Part shown: positions 18,823 through 28,626 of the stretch, one piece after another
Numbering within the stretch: the stretch's first letter is position 1
Layout of the letters: each line of letters begins with the position of its first letter
NCBI RefSeq assembly: GCF_009718825.1
Contig: NZ_WNHB01000011.1
Span: 45,404 to 109,403, forward strand
Source: Terrilactibacillus tamarindi
GTDB taxonomy: Bacteria > Bacillota > Bacilli > Bacillales > Sporolactobacillaceae
DNA: 64,000 nucleotides
Direction of reading: 5' to 3'
Translations under genes and position numbers: made by a program
The notes under the pieces: model-generated
Databases searched by the model: none
What the model was told of the DNA's origin: nothing
The model's input: the letters and a program-made list of their open reading frames with translations, nothing else

Positions 18823-18858
18823 AAAAAGAGTGGGGATTTATTTCCTTGCTCTTTTTTT
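18823..18858 (+). terminator. Intrinsic terminator after rpmF
   Basis: AAAAAGAG pairs with CTCTTTTT, with additional pairing of GGGGA with TTCCTT inside, and ends in a T run. Confidence 0.75.
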
Positions 18859-19090
18859 TATTATAGAAATTTAACATATCTCCAAAAAAATTAAAACACA
18901 TCACCTAAGCTAAGTGAACTGTCCCCACGTCCATCTTCTATCCCCCATTTATTATTACTAGAATAATAAGTCTATCTTAGCGATTATCGGCATAAGATAA
19001 AGAAAAATAGTATGTAGGCTTTTAAACTAATAAAATTACGATGCGTGTCGAAGCCATGTTCAAAAAAATAAAGAGGATTGGGGGAATTAG

Positions 19091-19705
19091 ATGTCAATAA
19101 TCAGACAGGATGCCTGGTCATCGGATGAAGACTTAACATTGGCAAAAACCGTGTTAAGTCACATCCGAGAAGGTAGCACTCAGTTAGCTGCATTTGAAGA
19201 AGTTGGGAAAAGTTTATCACGAACACCTGCAGCTTGTGGTTTTAGATGGAACTCTCTGGTACGAAAAAAATACGAAAATGAGATTGCACAGGCTAAAGCA
19301 AAACGAAAAGAATTAAAAAGGGAATCAAAAATATCTCAAGATGACGATCTGGATGAGGCACTACATAGCCCAAGTGAAGAGATTGTGAATGAACTAGAAT
19401 TTACAGAAATTAATTTAGAAAAAGTGATTCATTTCTTAATTGAATTAAAATCTGAGTTACCTGAACTTATGAGTAAGAATGAGTTAGTTTTATTAAAAAA
19501 TGAACTGGAACGATTAAGTCAAAAGAAAGAAACATTAGAGAACTCCTATCGAAAACTTGAAACTGAGTATAAGACGATTAAAAGAAACTATGAAATATTT
19601 ATTCAACTCGTTGATAGAGCAAAAGAGAATATTCAATTTGATAAAATCCAAGATGATGCTTTGCGATATAGCCTCCACTTAGATTCTCAAAAGGTAAAAA
19701 AGTAA
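19091..19705 (+). CDS. ylbO: YlbO, RsfA-family transcriptional regulator
   Basis: 204 residues. The N-terminus is a Myb/SANT-like DNA-binding region characteristic of RsfA-type sporulation regulators: [57 protein letters not shown]. The rest (about 110-190) is a coiled coil rich in Leu, Glu and Lys. RsfA itself modulates the SigF regulon; YlbO is its paralogue at this locus. A ribosome binding site with GGGGG lies before the ATG, and a terminator follows. Confidence 0.88.
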   Translation: MSIIRQDAWSSDEDLTLAKTVLSHIREGSTQLAAFEEVGKSLSRTPAACGFRWNSLVRKKYENEIAQAKAKRKELKRESKISQDDDLDEALHSPSEEIVNELEFTEINLEKVIHFLIELKSELPELMSKNELVLLKNELERLSQKKETLENSYRKLETEYKTIKRNYEIFIQLVDRAKENIQFDKIQDDALRYSLHLDSQKVKK

Positions 19706-19722
19706 ATTATGGAAGAGTCAGG

Positions 19723-19752
19723 TCCCTCAAAACTTAGTTGAGGGATTTTTTT
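19723..19752 (+). terminator. Intrinsic terminator after ylbO
   Basis: TCCCTCAA / TTGAGGGA with a 7-base loop and a run of seven T. Confidence 0.9.
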
Positions 19753-20328
19753 ATTTCTCTTGAACTGAAAAACCCATTATGCAAAACTTAGTAAACGGGA
19801 GGATAATTATAGGAAATGAGTGGTTTAATGACGGTATACTTTTACTATCTGTTTTTTTAGAAGCTTTTCCATTCAAATAAGCCATGATATGATATATTCA
19901 ACTTTTTTGGTTTACCTATGACAAAAGTTATATAATCAAATAATGGACCTATTAATTCGAACATGTTTCCATGAGCAGTCTTTTTGGGGTTTGAGTCATA
20001 TTTTGATATACTCATTTTGAAAAACATTGAAAAATGGACTTGATTTAGTGACTTAGAATATAAAGAAATGCAACAGTTATATTGATTTACAAATCTATTT
20101 GATGTTGTAATACATAGGTTTAATTTAAAATTGTTAATAGCGGTTGTTCAAAAAGCCACCAAATGATAAGCTACGAATCTCGGCGTTGGCTAGTTTTTCC
20201 GGTCCTCATGTAGCAACAACCTACATTCCGGTCCTCAAAACGGCGCCGCCTTGATCTTCTTGCTTCTAATTCGTCGTCTTTTTGAACACACATTAATATG
20301 AAATATGTTTTTAGAGAGGAAGTAACGG
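19753..20328. other. Long intergenic gap between ylbO and bshC
   Basis: About 576 bp. In B. subtilis ylbP and panE lie here; neither is present. The last 184 bp contain the MITE-like repeat at 20145-20288. The first 390 bp are AT-rich with many stops in all frames, and I see no gene or RNA in them. Confidence 0.6.
20145..20288 (+). mobile_element. MITE-like inverted-repeat element, copy 1 (144 bp)
   Basis: Bounded by TGTTCAAAAAG and its inverse CTTTTTGAACA. The interior holds two CCGGTCCTCA units around a CATGTAG/CTACAT hairpin and the palindrome CGGCGCCG. It is almost identical to the reverse complement of 26108-26251. No transposase gene lies within it. A minus-strand frame runs through it but codes for nothing recognisable. 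Confidence 0.85.
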
Positions 20329-21951
20329 ATGAACGTGAGAACAATTGAAAATCCTCCCTCATCAAAATTAGTTGAAGATTACACTCAGGAGAAGGATCAC
20401 ACACATTGTTATTTTGACTATCAATATAAAGATCAAGAATCGTATCAACAACGTCTAAATGATATTCAACATCGAGATTATCAGAGAGAAGAGCTTTCAT
20501 TGATTCTCACTGAATTTAATCAAAAATACACAGATGACCGAGCTGTCTTTCATAATATTGAGAAACTAAGACATTCTGAGACGGTCGTTGTCGTAGGTGG
20601 GCAACAACCAGGATTGTTAACCGGTCCAGCTCTCACGATACATAAGTGTTTATCAATTATTAAACTGGCTAAACAGCAAGAAATTGAGTTAGGTATACCT
20701 GTCATTCCACTATTTTGGATTGCTGGGGAGGACCATGATTTTGATGAAATAAATCATCTCTTTTCAGTTAAAGATCAAAAAATAAAAAAATACATCTATC
20801 GCAATCAGTCTGGAAATAAAACGTCCGTTTCTAAGCTTCCACTTGATCAAGAGGCTTTATCAAGTTGGATAGAAGACGTTTTTGAATCATTTGGTGAAAC
20901 GGAATATACGAAATCTCTTCTTGAGATAGTACAAAGTTACAGGGAACGCTCGACGAGTGTGGTCGATTTCTTTGCCTTTCTTATCCATCATTTATTTTCA
21001 TCTTATGGTCTAATCTTAATGAATTCAGCAGATCCGAAAGTTCGTCAAATAGAAAAATCCTATTTTAGGAGCATTTTTCAAAAAAGGTCGGAAATTAATA
21101 AAGGTGTACTTTCTCAGTTACGACATTTGAAAGAAGCTGGTTACCAGATTAATCTCGACCAAGCAGAAGGTAATATCAATCTTTTTTATGAATGGGATAG
21201 AAAAAGAGAGCTTTTGAGTGAATCAGAGGGAATCTTACATGACAAGCATTATTCTTTTAATCTCGAGCCAAAGCATTTTGAAGAGATGATTGAGGAGCAT
21301 CCAGAACGAATCAGTAATAATGTTGTCACGCGTCCATTAATGCAAGAATTATTGCTACCTACGCTTGCCTTTGTTGCTGGGCCGGGGGAAATTGCCTATT
21401 GGTCATCCCTTAGACCTGCTTTTCATGCCTTGGATTTGACCATGCCGCCCATTGTACCGAGAGTTCATATTACCCTTCTGCCACGTGATATAAAAAAGTG
21501 GATTGAGACAAAACAACTTAGCTTAGAAGATATATGCTCAGGCAAGATGAGTGATCTATCAAATGAATGGCTTAAAAGTCAGCATTCATGGGATGTCGAT
21601 CAAATAATTAATCAGTTTCGTCATACATTAATCGAAGCACATAAACCTGTCAGTGAATTAGCATTAGAAATTAGTCAAGGGTTGAAATCTTTTTCAGAAA
21701 AAAATCTGGCTTATTTTAATTACCACATAGATCGAATGAAAATCGAAATGAATAAAAAAATTGAAACAGCTTACCGTGTTGAGCTTAATCGGTTTAAGGA
21801 GATTGAACTTGCACTGTACCCTAACTCAGCACCACAAGAAAGAACGTATTCGATTTTTTATTATTTGAACCAATATGGTTTAGATTTAATAAAGATTCTC
21901 ATGGAGCACGATTACTCTAACAATGGAAAACAACACGTAGTAGAATTATAA
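20329..21951 (+). CDS. bshC: Bacillithiol biosynthesis cysteine-adding enzyme BshC
   Basis: 540 residues. Former name YllA. It catalyses the last step of bacillithiol synthesis, joining cysteine to GlcN-malate. The Rossmann-like core is visible as ETVVVVGGQQPGLLTGPALTIHKCLSIIKLAK and VIPLFWIAGEDHDFDEINH; a coiled coil spans about 440-500 and the C-terminus resumes the fold. Length matches the family. It sits just before mraZ as in B. subtilis. A terminator separates them. Confidence 0.95.
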   Translation: MNVRTIENPPSSKLVEDYTQEKDHTHCYFDYQYKDQESYQQRLNDIQHRDYQREELSLILTEFNQKYTDDRAVFHNIEKLRHSETVVVVGGQQPGLLTGPALTIHKCLSIIKLAKQQEIELGIPVIPLFWIAGEDHDFDEINHLFSVKDQKIKKYIYRNQSGNKTSVSKLPLDQEALSSWIEDVFESFGETEYTKSLLEIVQSYRERSTSVVDFFAFLIHHLFSSYGLILMNSADPKVRQIEKSYFRSIFQKRSEINKGVLSQLRHLKEAGYQINLDQAEGNINLFYEWDRKRELLSESEGILHDKHYSFNLEPKHFEEMIEEHPERISNNVVTRPLMQELLLPTLAFVAGPGEIAYWSSLRPAFHALDLTMPPIVPRVHITLLPRDIKKWIETKQLSLEDICSGKMSDLSNEWLKSQHSWDVDQIINQFRHTLIEAHKPVSELALEISQGLKSFSEKNLAYFNYHIDRMKIEMNKKIETAYRVELNRFKEIELALYPNSAPQERTYSIFYYLNQYGLDLIKILMEHDYSNNGKQHVVEL

Positions 21952-21977
21952 TGTTACCCGATATAAAAAAATAATTT

Positions 21978-22012
21978 AAAAAATCCTGTCTTACGGCAGG
22001 ATTTTTTTTTTG
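21978..22012 (+). terminator. Intrinsic terminator after bshC
   Basis: AAAAATCCTG pairs with CAGGATTTTT around an 8-base loop, with a T tract of ten or more. Confidence 0.92.
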
Positions 22013-22033
22013 TGGAACGAATAAGTAAAAGGT

Positions 22034-22066
22034 AAGTGGAGAAAAGTGGGGCAATGTGGTAGAGTT
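22034..22066 (+). promoter_or_regulatory. Probable MraZ operator (10-bp-spaced GTGG boxes)
   Basis: GTGG occurs at 22036, 22046 and 22056, exactly 10 bp apart, just before the mraZ ribosome binding site; a weaker TAGGG follows at the next turn. MraZ is known to bind direct repeats of this kind spaced one helical turn apart in front of its own operon. This suggests autoregulation of the division cluster. Confidence 0.75.
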
Positions 22067-22091
22067 AGGGTAGAAAGAGGAGGCAATGTCC

Positions 22092-22523
22092 ATGTTTATG
22101 GGTGAGTTTCAACACAACATAGACGAAAAGGGCAGGCTGATCATACCCTCAAAGTTTCGCGAAGAGCTAGGTGATCGATTTGTGATGACAAGAGGGTTAG
22201 ATCAGTGTGTTTTTGTCTACCCTCAAAATGAATGGAAACAAATTGAGAAAAAGCTTGAAGCATTGCCATTTACAAAGAAAGATGCAAGAGCGTTTACCCG
22301 TTTTTTCTTTTCAGGTGCAAGTGAGTGTGCATTTGATAAACAAGGTAGAGCCACTTTAACAGCTACTTTGCGAGACTATGCAAAATTAGAAAAAGAATGT
22401 ATTGTGATTGGTGTTTCCAATCGAATTGAAATTTGGAGTCAAGAGAATTGGAAAACCTACTATGAAGAATCTGAAGCTTCATTTAGTGAAATATCGGAAA
22501 GTCTACTAGATTTTGATTTTTAA
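22092..22523 (+). CDS. mraZ: Transcriptional regulator MraZ
   Basis: 143 residues with two tandem AbrB-like SpoVT/MraZ domains: [27 protein letters not shown] and [23 protein letters not shown], each with the DxKGR-type motif. It forms a ring-shaped oligomer that binds direct repeats upstream of the dcw operon. ATG 22092 is 8 bases from GAGGAGG; ATG 22086 is only 2 bases away and is not favoured. It heads the dcw cluster. Confidence 0.95.
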   Translation: MFMGEFQHNIDEKGRLIIPSKFREELGDRFVMTRGLDQCVFVYPQNEWKQIEKKLEALPFTKKDARAFTRFFFSGASECAFDKQGRATLTATLRDYAKLEKECIVIGVSNRIEIWSQENWKTYYEESEASFSEISESLLDFDF

Positions 22524-22639
22524 ACCGTCATTTCACAACATGAAAGGCTCATATAGTTAGTGACGGATTTCCGCCATTAAAGATTTTTCTCTAAAACATA
22601 CCGGAACTTACAATACTTTTAGATGAAAGGGAAGACACC

Positions 22640-23584
22640 ATGTTTGAACACGTGACGGTACTAAAAAAAGAAGCGGTTGATGGATTGGCTATACGGCCAG
22701 ATGGAGTATATGTTGATTGTACTCTTGGTGGTGGTGGACATAGTGAAGAGATCGTTAAGCAATTAACAACAGGACGTTTATATGCTTTTGACCAGGATCT
22801 AGACGCCATTAAGGCAGCTGAAGAAAGACTACATCCATACAAGGATAAAGTTACATTCATAAGATCGAACTTTCGATACTTAAGAAGCTGCCTAATGGCT
22901 CATGGGGTATTTAAAGTGGACGGGGTGCTTTATGATTTAGGTGTTTCATCACCTCAGTTTGATCAGGCCAATCGTGGATTTAGTTACCAACACAATGGCC
23001 CCATTGATATGAGAATGAACCAAGAACAAGCCTTAGATGCATCGACGATCGTTAATGAATGGCCATATGAAAAACTTGTCCGCATCTTCTTTCAATATGG
23101 AGAAGAAAAATTTTCAAAACAAATTGCCAGATTAATTGAGGAAAAAAGAGAGATTAACCGAATTGAGACGACAGATGAACTTGTCGAAATCATTAAATCT
23201 GCCATACCCGCAGCTGCAAGGCGAAAAGGCGGACACCCTGCAAAACGCATTTTTCAGGCATTAAGGATCGCTGTCAATGACGAATTACAATCATTTGAGG
23301 ATTCGTTAGAACAAGCCCTTGAGCTGATTAATATTCATGGTAGGCTTTCAGTGATTACCTTTCATTCTTTAGAAGATCGGATTTGTAAAACTTTCTTTAA
23401 AAAACATAGTCAGGGACCTGAATTACCTCCTGGGCTTCCTGTTATCCCGGAAGAACATAAGCCGATTATCAAACTCATTCAACGTAAACCAATTCTAGCT
23501 AACGAAGAAGAATTAAAAATAAATAGACGTGCTCGATCAGCAAAGTTGCGTATCGCTGAAAAACTTAGGGAAAGAGGGGAATAA
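22640..23584 (+). CDS. rsmH: 16S rRNA (cytosine1402-N4)-methyltransferase RsmH
   Basis: 314 residues, also called MraW. SAM-dependent methyltransferase with [60 protein letters not shown] and the C-terminal [20 protein letters not shown] and [11 protein letters not shown]. It methylates C1402 at the ribosomal P site. The ATG follows AAAGGGAAG. The stop codon is 2 bases from the ftsL start. Confidence 0.97.
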   Translation: MFEHVTVLKKEAVDGLAIRPDGVYVDCTLGGGGHSEEIVKQLTTGRLYAFDQDLDAIKAAEERLHPYKDKVTFIRSNFRYLRSCLMAHGVFKVDGVLYDLGVSSPQFDQANRGFSYQHNGPIDMRMNQEQALDASTIVNEWPYEKLVRIFFQYGEEKFSKQIARLIEEKREINRIETTDELVEIIKSAIPAAARRKGGHPAKRIFQALRIAVNDELQSFEDSLEQALELINIHGRLSVITFHSLEDRICKTFFKKHSQGPELPPGLPVIPEEHKPIIKLIQRKPILANEEELKINRRARSAKLRIAEKLRERGE

Positions 23585-23586
23585 AT

Positions 23587-23964
23587 GTGAATTTAGCTGC
23601 TCGTCATCTTGAAGAAAAAGAACAAGTTCAACCCAAGAGATCGTCAAGAGTCCAAAAATCAGCATATAGTGAAGGATTGCCGCAACGGCGTATTACAAAA
23701 GGTGAAAAGATTCTTTGGTTTGGAGCGGGTATGCTCATTGTTGCCTTAACTCTTATTATAGTATCTTACCAAGCCCGTCTTTTTTTCTTAAATGGATCTA
23801 TCCAAAACTTGCAAGACAAAGTAGCGGGGCAAGCCAAAATAAATCAACAATTGAAGGTTGAACAAACCAATTTAAGTTCACCTGAACGGATTATGAAATA
23901 CGCAAAAGAAAAATTAGGACTTAACTTAAATATTAAGAATGTGAAAGTTATATCTGATAGGTGA
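23587..23964 (+). CDS. ftsL: Cell division protein FtsL
   Basis: 125 residues, bitopic. A basic cytoplasmic N-terminus of about 40 residues precedes one membrane helix (ILWFGAGMLIVALTLIIVSYQARLFF, about 43-68) and an extracellular leucine-zipper coiled coil ending in YAKEKLGLNL. FtsL works with DivIB and DivIC to activate FtsW-PBP2B at the septum. The start is GTG, 3 bases after rsmH. It overlaps the pbpB leader. Confidence 0.92.
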   Translation: MNLAARHLEEKEQVQPKRSSRVQKSAYSEGLPQRRITKGEKILWFGAGMLIVALTLIIVSYQARLFFLNGSIQNLQDKVAGQAKINQQLKVEQTNLSSPERIMKYAKEKLGLNLNIKNVKVISDR

Positions 23965-23969
23965 TGACA

Positions 23970-26090
23970 ATGTTTCCGACAAAAAACAATTCGATTAATG
24001 TTTGGGCAGCAGTTATTGGTCTCCTATTTCTGCTGTTCTTTTTTGTTATTATGGGGCGTTTTCTTTACATCGCCCATTCAAAAGAAATTGATAATAATGA
24101 TCTTACGGCCATGGGGGAGCAAAAGTGGCAACACTATACGGTTCTCGATGCAAAAAGAGGAAAGATTTACTCAAGCAATCAGCAAGTTTTGGCAGAAGAT
24201 ATTCCTTCTTACACCATTCAGGCTATTTTGAGTAAGAACGCAGGAAAAGAAAACTATGTCACAGATAAAGCTAAAACGGCCCGATTATTAGCACCTATTT
24301 TAGATTTAAAGGAATCCTATATTTATGATCAATTAAATAAACCTCTTTATCTCGTCCAGTTCGGGAAGAAAGGTCAAAATATTAGTCAGGAAGTAAAGAA
24401 AAAAATAGATAAACTTCATTTAAATGGAATCACTTTCGTTGAAGGTTCAAGACGCTATTATCCCAATAAAGACTTTGCGGCTTATACCATTGGATTTACA
24501 AGTAAAAATGATAAATCAAATAAACAGTATGGTGTACTAGGTATTGAGCAATCGTTGAATAAATATTTAACTGAACAAGACGGCTCTGTAAGATATTACA
24601 GGAGCGCCGGCGGGGTTCCCATACCCGATGAGAAGCAAAAAATCAAAAAAGAACATAACGGAGATAATGTTTATCTTACCATTGATAGTCGAATTCAAAC
24701 GGTTTTAGATGAATCGATGTCAAAGGTTCAGTCAAAATATAATCCGAAACGAATCGTGGGGATCGTAGCGGATCCTAGAACAGGTCGAATTTTAGCCATG
24801 TCGAATCGTCCGAGCTTTGATTTAAACAAACGTGATTTGACGAGTTTCGTCAATAGCCCTATTTCAGAGGCGATTGAACCAGGTTCAGTTATGAAAGTAT
24901 TTACACTAGCAGCTGCTATAGATGCCGGTGTCTATCACGGAAACCAAACCTATCAATCTGGTCAGTATAAAGTTCCGGGTGTCACCATTCATGACTGGAA
25001 CCAATCATGGGGACCCATTACCTTTGATGAAGGATTTCAAAGATCTTCAAACGTTGCCTTTTCTATTATTGCAGATAAATATCTAGGGACGGAAAAATTA
25101 TATAACTATTTTCAAAAATTTGGTTTCATGCAAAAAACAGGTATTGACCTGCCAAATGAGAGTAATAGCAAGGTTAGTTGGAAATGGGAAAGTGACAAGG
25201 TGATGATGTCATTTGGACAAGCTTCAGCCTTCACTCCGATACAAATCGTACAAGCAGCGACAGCTATTGCAAATGATGGGAAAATGATGAAACCGTATAT
25301 TGTTTCTAAGATTGTTGATCCAAATAAAGGTAAGACAGTTGTAAAACACGAGCCAACGGTTGTTGGCCAACCCATAAACAAAGAAGCAGCAGAGCAAACC
25401 AGGGAGTTAATGCGTCAAGTGATAACAAGTAAAAAAGGGACAGGGCATGCCCTATACAATCTTCCAGGTTATGAGATCATTGGTAAAACAGGGACTGCGC
25501 AATTGGCTATTGACGGAAAATACCTCTATGGTAGGGATAATTACATTTTTTCGTTTTTAGGTATGGCACCTAAAAAAGATCCAAAACTTATCGTTTATGT
25601 TGCGGTTGATCGTCCTAATTTAAGTGGAGTAGCCTATGACGCCGAGCCCGTGGCCGAGGTTGTTAATCCCGTGTTAAGTAATAGTTTGCAATATATGAAT
25701 ATTAAACCCGATGCAAAGGATAAAGTGACGGATACAGTTAACCAAATTAAGATGAACCAATATGTTGGCTTAGAAACGAGTGATGTCTCTAACCAACTTC
25801 AATCTAAAGGGTTTAAAGTGACGACCATAGGATCTGGAAAAATCACGAAACAATTCCCTTTTAAAGGGGATCAAATTTTAGACGGTTCAAGGGTCATCTT
25901 AGTCGGTGATAGCGATAAAGAGTTGCCGGATATAAAAGGTTGGTCTTTATCCGATGTCATGCAATTGGCTGATATGTTATCTCTTAAACCTCATATTTCG
26001 GGACAAGGTTTTGTTGTCGAACAAAAACCATCAAAAGGAACGTCGCTTCATGTTGGCGATTCAATCACGATTAAATTAAAAAGCCATTAG
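23970..26090 (+). CDS. pbpB: Penicillin-binding protein 2B, septal transpeptidase with two PASTA domains
   Basis: 706 residues. One N-terminal membrane anchor, PBP dimerisation domain (about 55-220), transpeptidase domain (about 255-590) with the active-site Ser306 in EPGSVMK, SSN in QRSSNVAF and KTG in IGKTGTAQ, then two PASTA repeats (about 595-706). It cross-links septal peptidoglycan with FtsW. ATG 23970 is 6 bases from AGGTG and is preferred to GTG 23961. It ends 18 bp before repeat MITE copy 2. Confidence 0.95.
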   Translation: MFPTKNNSINVWAAVIGLLFLLFFFVIMGRFLYIAHSKEIDNNDLTAMGEQKWQHYTVLDAKRGKIYSSNQQVLAEDIPSYTIQAILSKNAGKENYVTDKAKTARLLAPILDLKESYIYDQLNKPLYLVQFGKKGQNISQEVKKKIDKLHLNGITFVEGSRRYYPNKDFAAYTIGFTSKNDKSNKQYGVLGIEQSLNKYLTEQDGSVRYYRSAGGVPIPDEKQKIKKEHNGDNVYLTIDSRIQTVLDESMSKVQSKYNPKRIVGIVADPRTGRILAMSNRPSFDLNKRDLTSFVNSPISEAIEPGSVMKVFTLAAAIDAGVYHGNQTYQSGQYKVPGVTIHDWNQSWGPITFDEGFQRSSNVAFSIIADKYLGTEKLYNYFQKFGFMQKTGIDLPNESNSKVSWKWESDKVMMSFGQASAFTPIQIVQAATAIANDGKMMKPYIVSKIVDPNKGKTVVKHEPTVVGQPINKEAAEQTRELMRQVITSKKGTGHALYNLPGYEIIGKTGTAQLAIDGKYLYGRDNYIFSFLGMAPKKDPKLIVYVAVDRPNLSGVAYDAEPVAEVVNPVLSNSLQYMNIKPDAKDKVTDTVNQIKMNQYVGLETSDVSNQLQSKGFKVTTIGSGKITKQFPFKGDQILDGSRVILVGDSDKELPDIKGWSLSDVMQLADMLSLKPHISGQGFVVEQKPSKGTSLHVGDSITIKLKSH

Positions 26091-26107
26091 TTTGATATTA
26101 AAATACG

Positions 26108-26251
26108 TGTTCAAAAAGGTGACAAATTAGAAGCAAGAAGGTCAAGACGGCGCCGTTTTGAGGACCGGAATGTAGGTGTTTACTACATGAGGACCGGAAA
26201 AACAAGCCAACGCCGAGATTCGCAGCTTATCATTTGGTGACTTTTTGAACA
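26108..26251 (-). mobile_element. MITE-like inverted-repeat element, copy 2 (144 bp)
   Basis: Same length as copy 1 and almost identical to its reverse complement, with the ends TGTTCAAAAAG and CTTTTTGAACA, the CGGCGCCG palindrome and two GAGGACCGGA units. It lies between pbpB and spoVD. The pair is in opposite orientation and encloses bshC, mraZ, rsmH, ftsL and pbpB. Confidence 0.88.
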
Positions 26252-26349
26252 ACCTTTTATAATACGTGTGTAAAAAGATGAGGGCTCGTTCTATTAATGG
26301 ACATGACTGCATATAGTTTAAGCAAGTCCATAGATAGGAGGGCCCCATT

Positions 26350-28290
26350 TTGCGTGTATCGAATGTAACGGTAAGAAAACGATTAATTGCCATACTCATT
26401 ATTGCTTTAGGGATATTCTTGATTTTTATTGTTCGCTTAGGGTATATTCAAGTTTTTAAAAATGGTTGGTTATCGAATCAAGCCTTAAGTTCTTGGAGCA
26501 AATTAATTCCATATGAGGCAGAGAGAGGCGATATTTTAGATCGGAATGGCAAGGTTCTGGCAACGAATATAAGTAAGCCATCTGTTCTCGTCGTACCTAG
26601 ACAAGTTCGAGATCCTAAGAAAACAGCGAAGAAACTTGCAGAGGTACTAGATATGTCAGAAAAGAAAGCTTATCAGGATATCACGAAAAAACAATCCAAG
26701 GTCTATATAACTCCCGAAGGACGGAAAATTAGTAATCAAAAAGCATCAAAGATTAAATCTTTTGGTTTACCCGGGGTCTTTATAGCCGAGGATTTCAAGC
26801 GTTCTTATCCATATGGAAATTATCTATCACATGTATTAGGATTCGCTGGAATTGACAATCAGGGCTTAACAGGACTTGAAGCGTATTATGATCAGCAACT
26901 CAGAGGAAAAAATGGACATGTCGCCTTTTTCTCCGATGCGAGAGGCAATCGTATGGCCAATATTAAAGATAAATATGTTCCTCCAGAGTCAGGGAATAGC
27001 CTCAAGTTGACGATTGATAAAAGAGTGCAATCGGTTATTGAAAGGGAATTGAATTTAGCTGAACAAAAATATCACCCAGAAGGTGCGATTGCGATAGCCA
27101 TGAACCCAAATAATGGTGAGATCCTAGGAATGTCTTCACGCCCGGGTTTTAACCCAGAGAATTATAAAAAAGTACCTCAAGAAATATATAATCGGAACTT
27201 GCCTATATGGAAAACCTATGAGCCAGGATCGACTTTCAAGGTCATCACACTTGCTGCATCCTTACAAGAAAATCTAGTCGATTTAAAGAAAGATCATTTT
27301 ACTGATCCAGGGTTCATTGATGTAAACGGGACAAAGCTCCATTGTTGGAAAAGAGGGGGACATGGGGAAGAAACGTTTTTAGAAGTTGTCCAAAATTCTT
27401 GCAACCCAGGTTTTGTTAAACTAGGTCAAAAGTTAGGTAAAGATAGGTTGTTCTCCTATATTAGAAATTTTGGTTTTGGACAAAAAACGGGTATTGATTT
27501 GCAAGGTGAAGCGAAAGGAATCTTGTTTAACATGAAGAATGTTGGGCCACTTGAACAAGCAACAACGGCATTCGGACAAGGGGTTGCGGTTACGCCAATT
27601 CAACAAGTTGTCGCAGTTGCAGCAGCTGTAAATGGTGGGTATCTCTATGAACCGTACATAGCCAAAAGTTGGGTAGACCCAAAAACAGGTAAAGAGATTA
27701 GTAAAACAAGTCCAGTGGAAAAAAGGCAAGTTATATCTGAAAAAACGTCAAAAGAAGTAAGATACGCACTTGAAAGTGTGGTTGCTAAAGGAACGGGTCG
27801 CAATGCCTATGTCCAAGGCTATCGAATAGGTGGTAAAACGGGTACCGCCCAAAAGGTCAAAGAAGGCGGTGGAGGTTATATGGAGAATAACTACATCGTA
27901 TCGTTCATGGGCTTTGCTCCTGCAAATGATCCTCAAATCGTCGTCTACGTTGCTATTGACCATCCCAAAAACACGGTGCAATTCGGTGGAACTGTGGCGG
28001 CCCCTATTGCAGGTAAAATTATTGGGGACTCTTTAAGCGCAATGGGTGTTAAGAAACAAAAAGGCGGAATGCAAAAACTGGCTAAATACCCTGATCAACC
28101 TATGTTGAAAGTACCGAATTTTGTTGGTATGGATCGAGATGAATTAGAAGCAGGACTGTTAGATCTCAAAATAGATGTAGCTGGTAAAGGTCACTATGTT
28201 GTTATGCAGTCTCCACAACCAGGAGTAAAAGTAAATCCAGGATCTACTATAAGAGTATACATGGGTGATAAGAAAAAGAAAGCTGATTAA
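26350..28290 (+). CDS. spoVD: Stage V sporulation protein D (sporulation-specific class B PBP)
   Basis: 646 residues starting at TTG 26350 with AGGAGGG upstream. Membrane anchor (about 10-32), dimerisation domain with YEAERGDILDRNGKVLATN, transpeptidase domain with Ser294 in YEPGSTFK, SCN in QNSCNPG and KTG in GGKTGTAQ, and a single C-terminal PASTA domain. It is close to B. subtilis SpoVD throughout, including the first residues MRVSNVTVRKR. It makes spore cortex peptidoglycan with SpoVE in the mother cell. Confidence 0.96.
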   Translation: MRVSNVTVRKRLIAILIIALGIFLIFIVRLGYIQVFKNGWLSNQALSSWSKLIPYEAERGDILDRNGKVLATNISKPSVLVVPRQVRDPKKTAKKLAEVLDMSEKKAYQDITKKQSKVYITPEGRKISNQKASKIKSFGLPGVFIAEDFKRSYPYGNYLSHVLGFAGIDNQGLTGLEAYYDQQLRGKNGHVAFFSDARGNRMANIKDKYVPPESGNSLKLTIDKRVQSVIERELNLAEQKYHPEGAIAIAMNPNNGEILGMSSRPGFNPENYKKVPQEIYNRNLPIWKTYEPGSTFKVITLAASLQENLVDLKKDHFTDPGFIDVNGTKLHCWKRGGHGEETFLEVVQNSCNPGFVKLGQKLGKDRLFSYIRNFGFGQKTGIDLQGEAKGILFNMKNVGPLEQATTAFGQGVAVTPIQQVVAVAAAVNGGYLYEPYIAKSWVDPKTGKEISKTSPVEKRQVISEKTSKEVRYALESVVAKGTGRNAYVQGYRIGGKTGTAQKVKEGGGGYMENNYIVSFMGFAPANDPQIVVYVAIDHPKNTVQFGGTVAAPIAGKIIGDSLSAMGVKKQKGGMQKLAKYPDQPMLKVPNFVGMDRDELEAGLLDLKIDVAGKGHYVVMQSPQPGVKVNPGSTIRVYMGDKKKKAD

Positions 28291-28328
28291 ATCATTGAGT
28301 CATGCAGGTTTATCACATATCTAGTAAA

Positions 28329-28370
28329 AAAAGAAGCCAAATGCAACAAATTGCAGTGGCTTCTTTTTAT
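28329..28370 (+). terminator. Intrinsic terminator after spoVD
   Basis: AAAGAAGCCA pairs with TGGCTTCTTT and the inner ATGCAA with TTGCA, followed by T residues. It separates spoVD from the mur genes. Confidence 0.88.
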
Positions 28371-28513
28371 GAAAAGAGGTATTCTTGAATTTGGTGAAGT
28401 GAAAGACTAAAAATAAATAATCAATGAAGATGTGTTAAATCATTTATAGAAACGTCTGTGTTTATTATTTATTATAAAAAGAAAAACCAAATTTCTAGGT
28501 TAATAAAAATTAC

Positions 28514-28576
28514 TTCGATTGGTTAATGAACAACCAACGGATGTGAAGAATCTCCTTAATGGAGGTCTCACTTTAT
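28514..28576 (+). repeat. Family E repeat, truncated copy 6 (right half only)
   Basis: 63 bp matching the right part of copy 3: TCGATTGGTT, then GGATGTGAAGAA, then AATGGAGGTCTCACTTTAT. The left half with the GGTGGGG stem is missing. It lies 50 bp before murE, within the 336-bp spoVD-murE gap; the rest of that gap shows nothing beyond the terminator. Confidence 0.65.
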
Positions 28577-28626
28577 TTGTTTTTCACCACTTAAAATGAA
28601 AAGTAAGAACGAAGGATGTGCTGTAA

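Noticed and set aside
18880..18960. Possible further repeat remnant after rpmF
   Set aside because: Only short matches (GCTAAGTG, CCCCAC) to other elements; too weak to assign.
20171..20500. 109-codon minus-strand frame before bshC
   Set aside because: It runs through the MITE and into the 5' end of bshC on the opposite strand; an Arg-rich translation of the repeat.
26142..26399. 85-codon minus-strand frame between pbpB and spoVD
   Set aside because: Covers the second MITE copy and antisense of the spoVD start; not conserved as protein.
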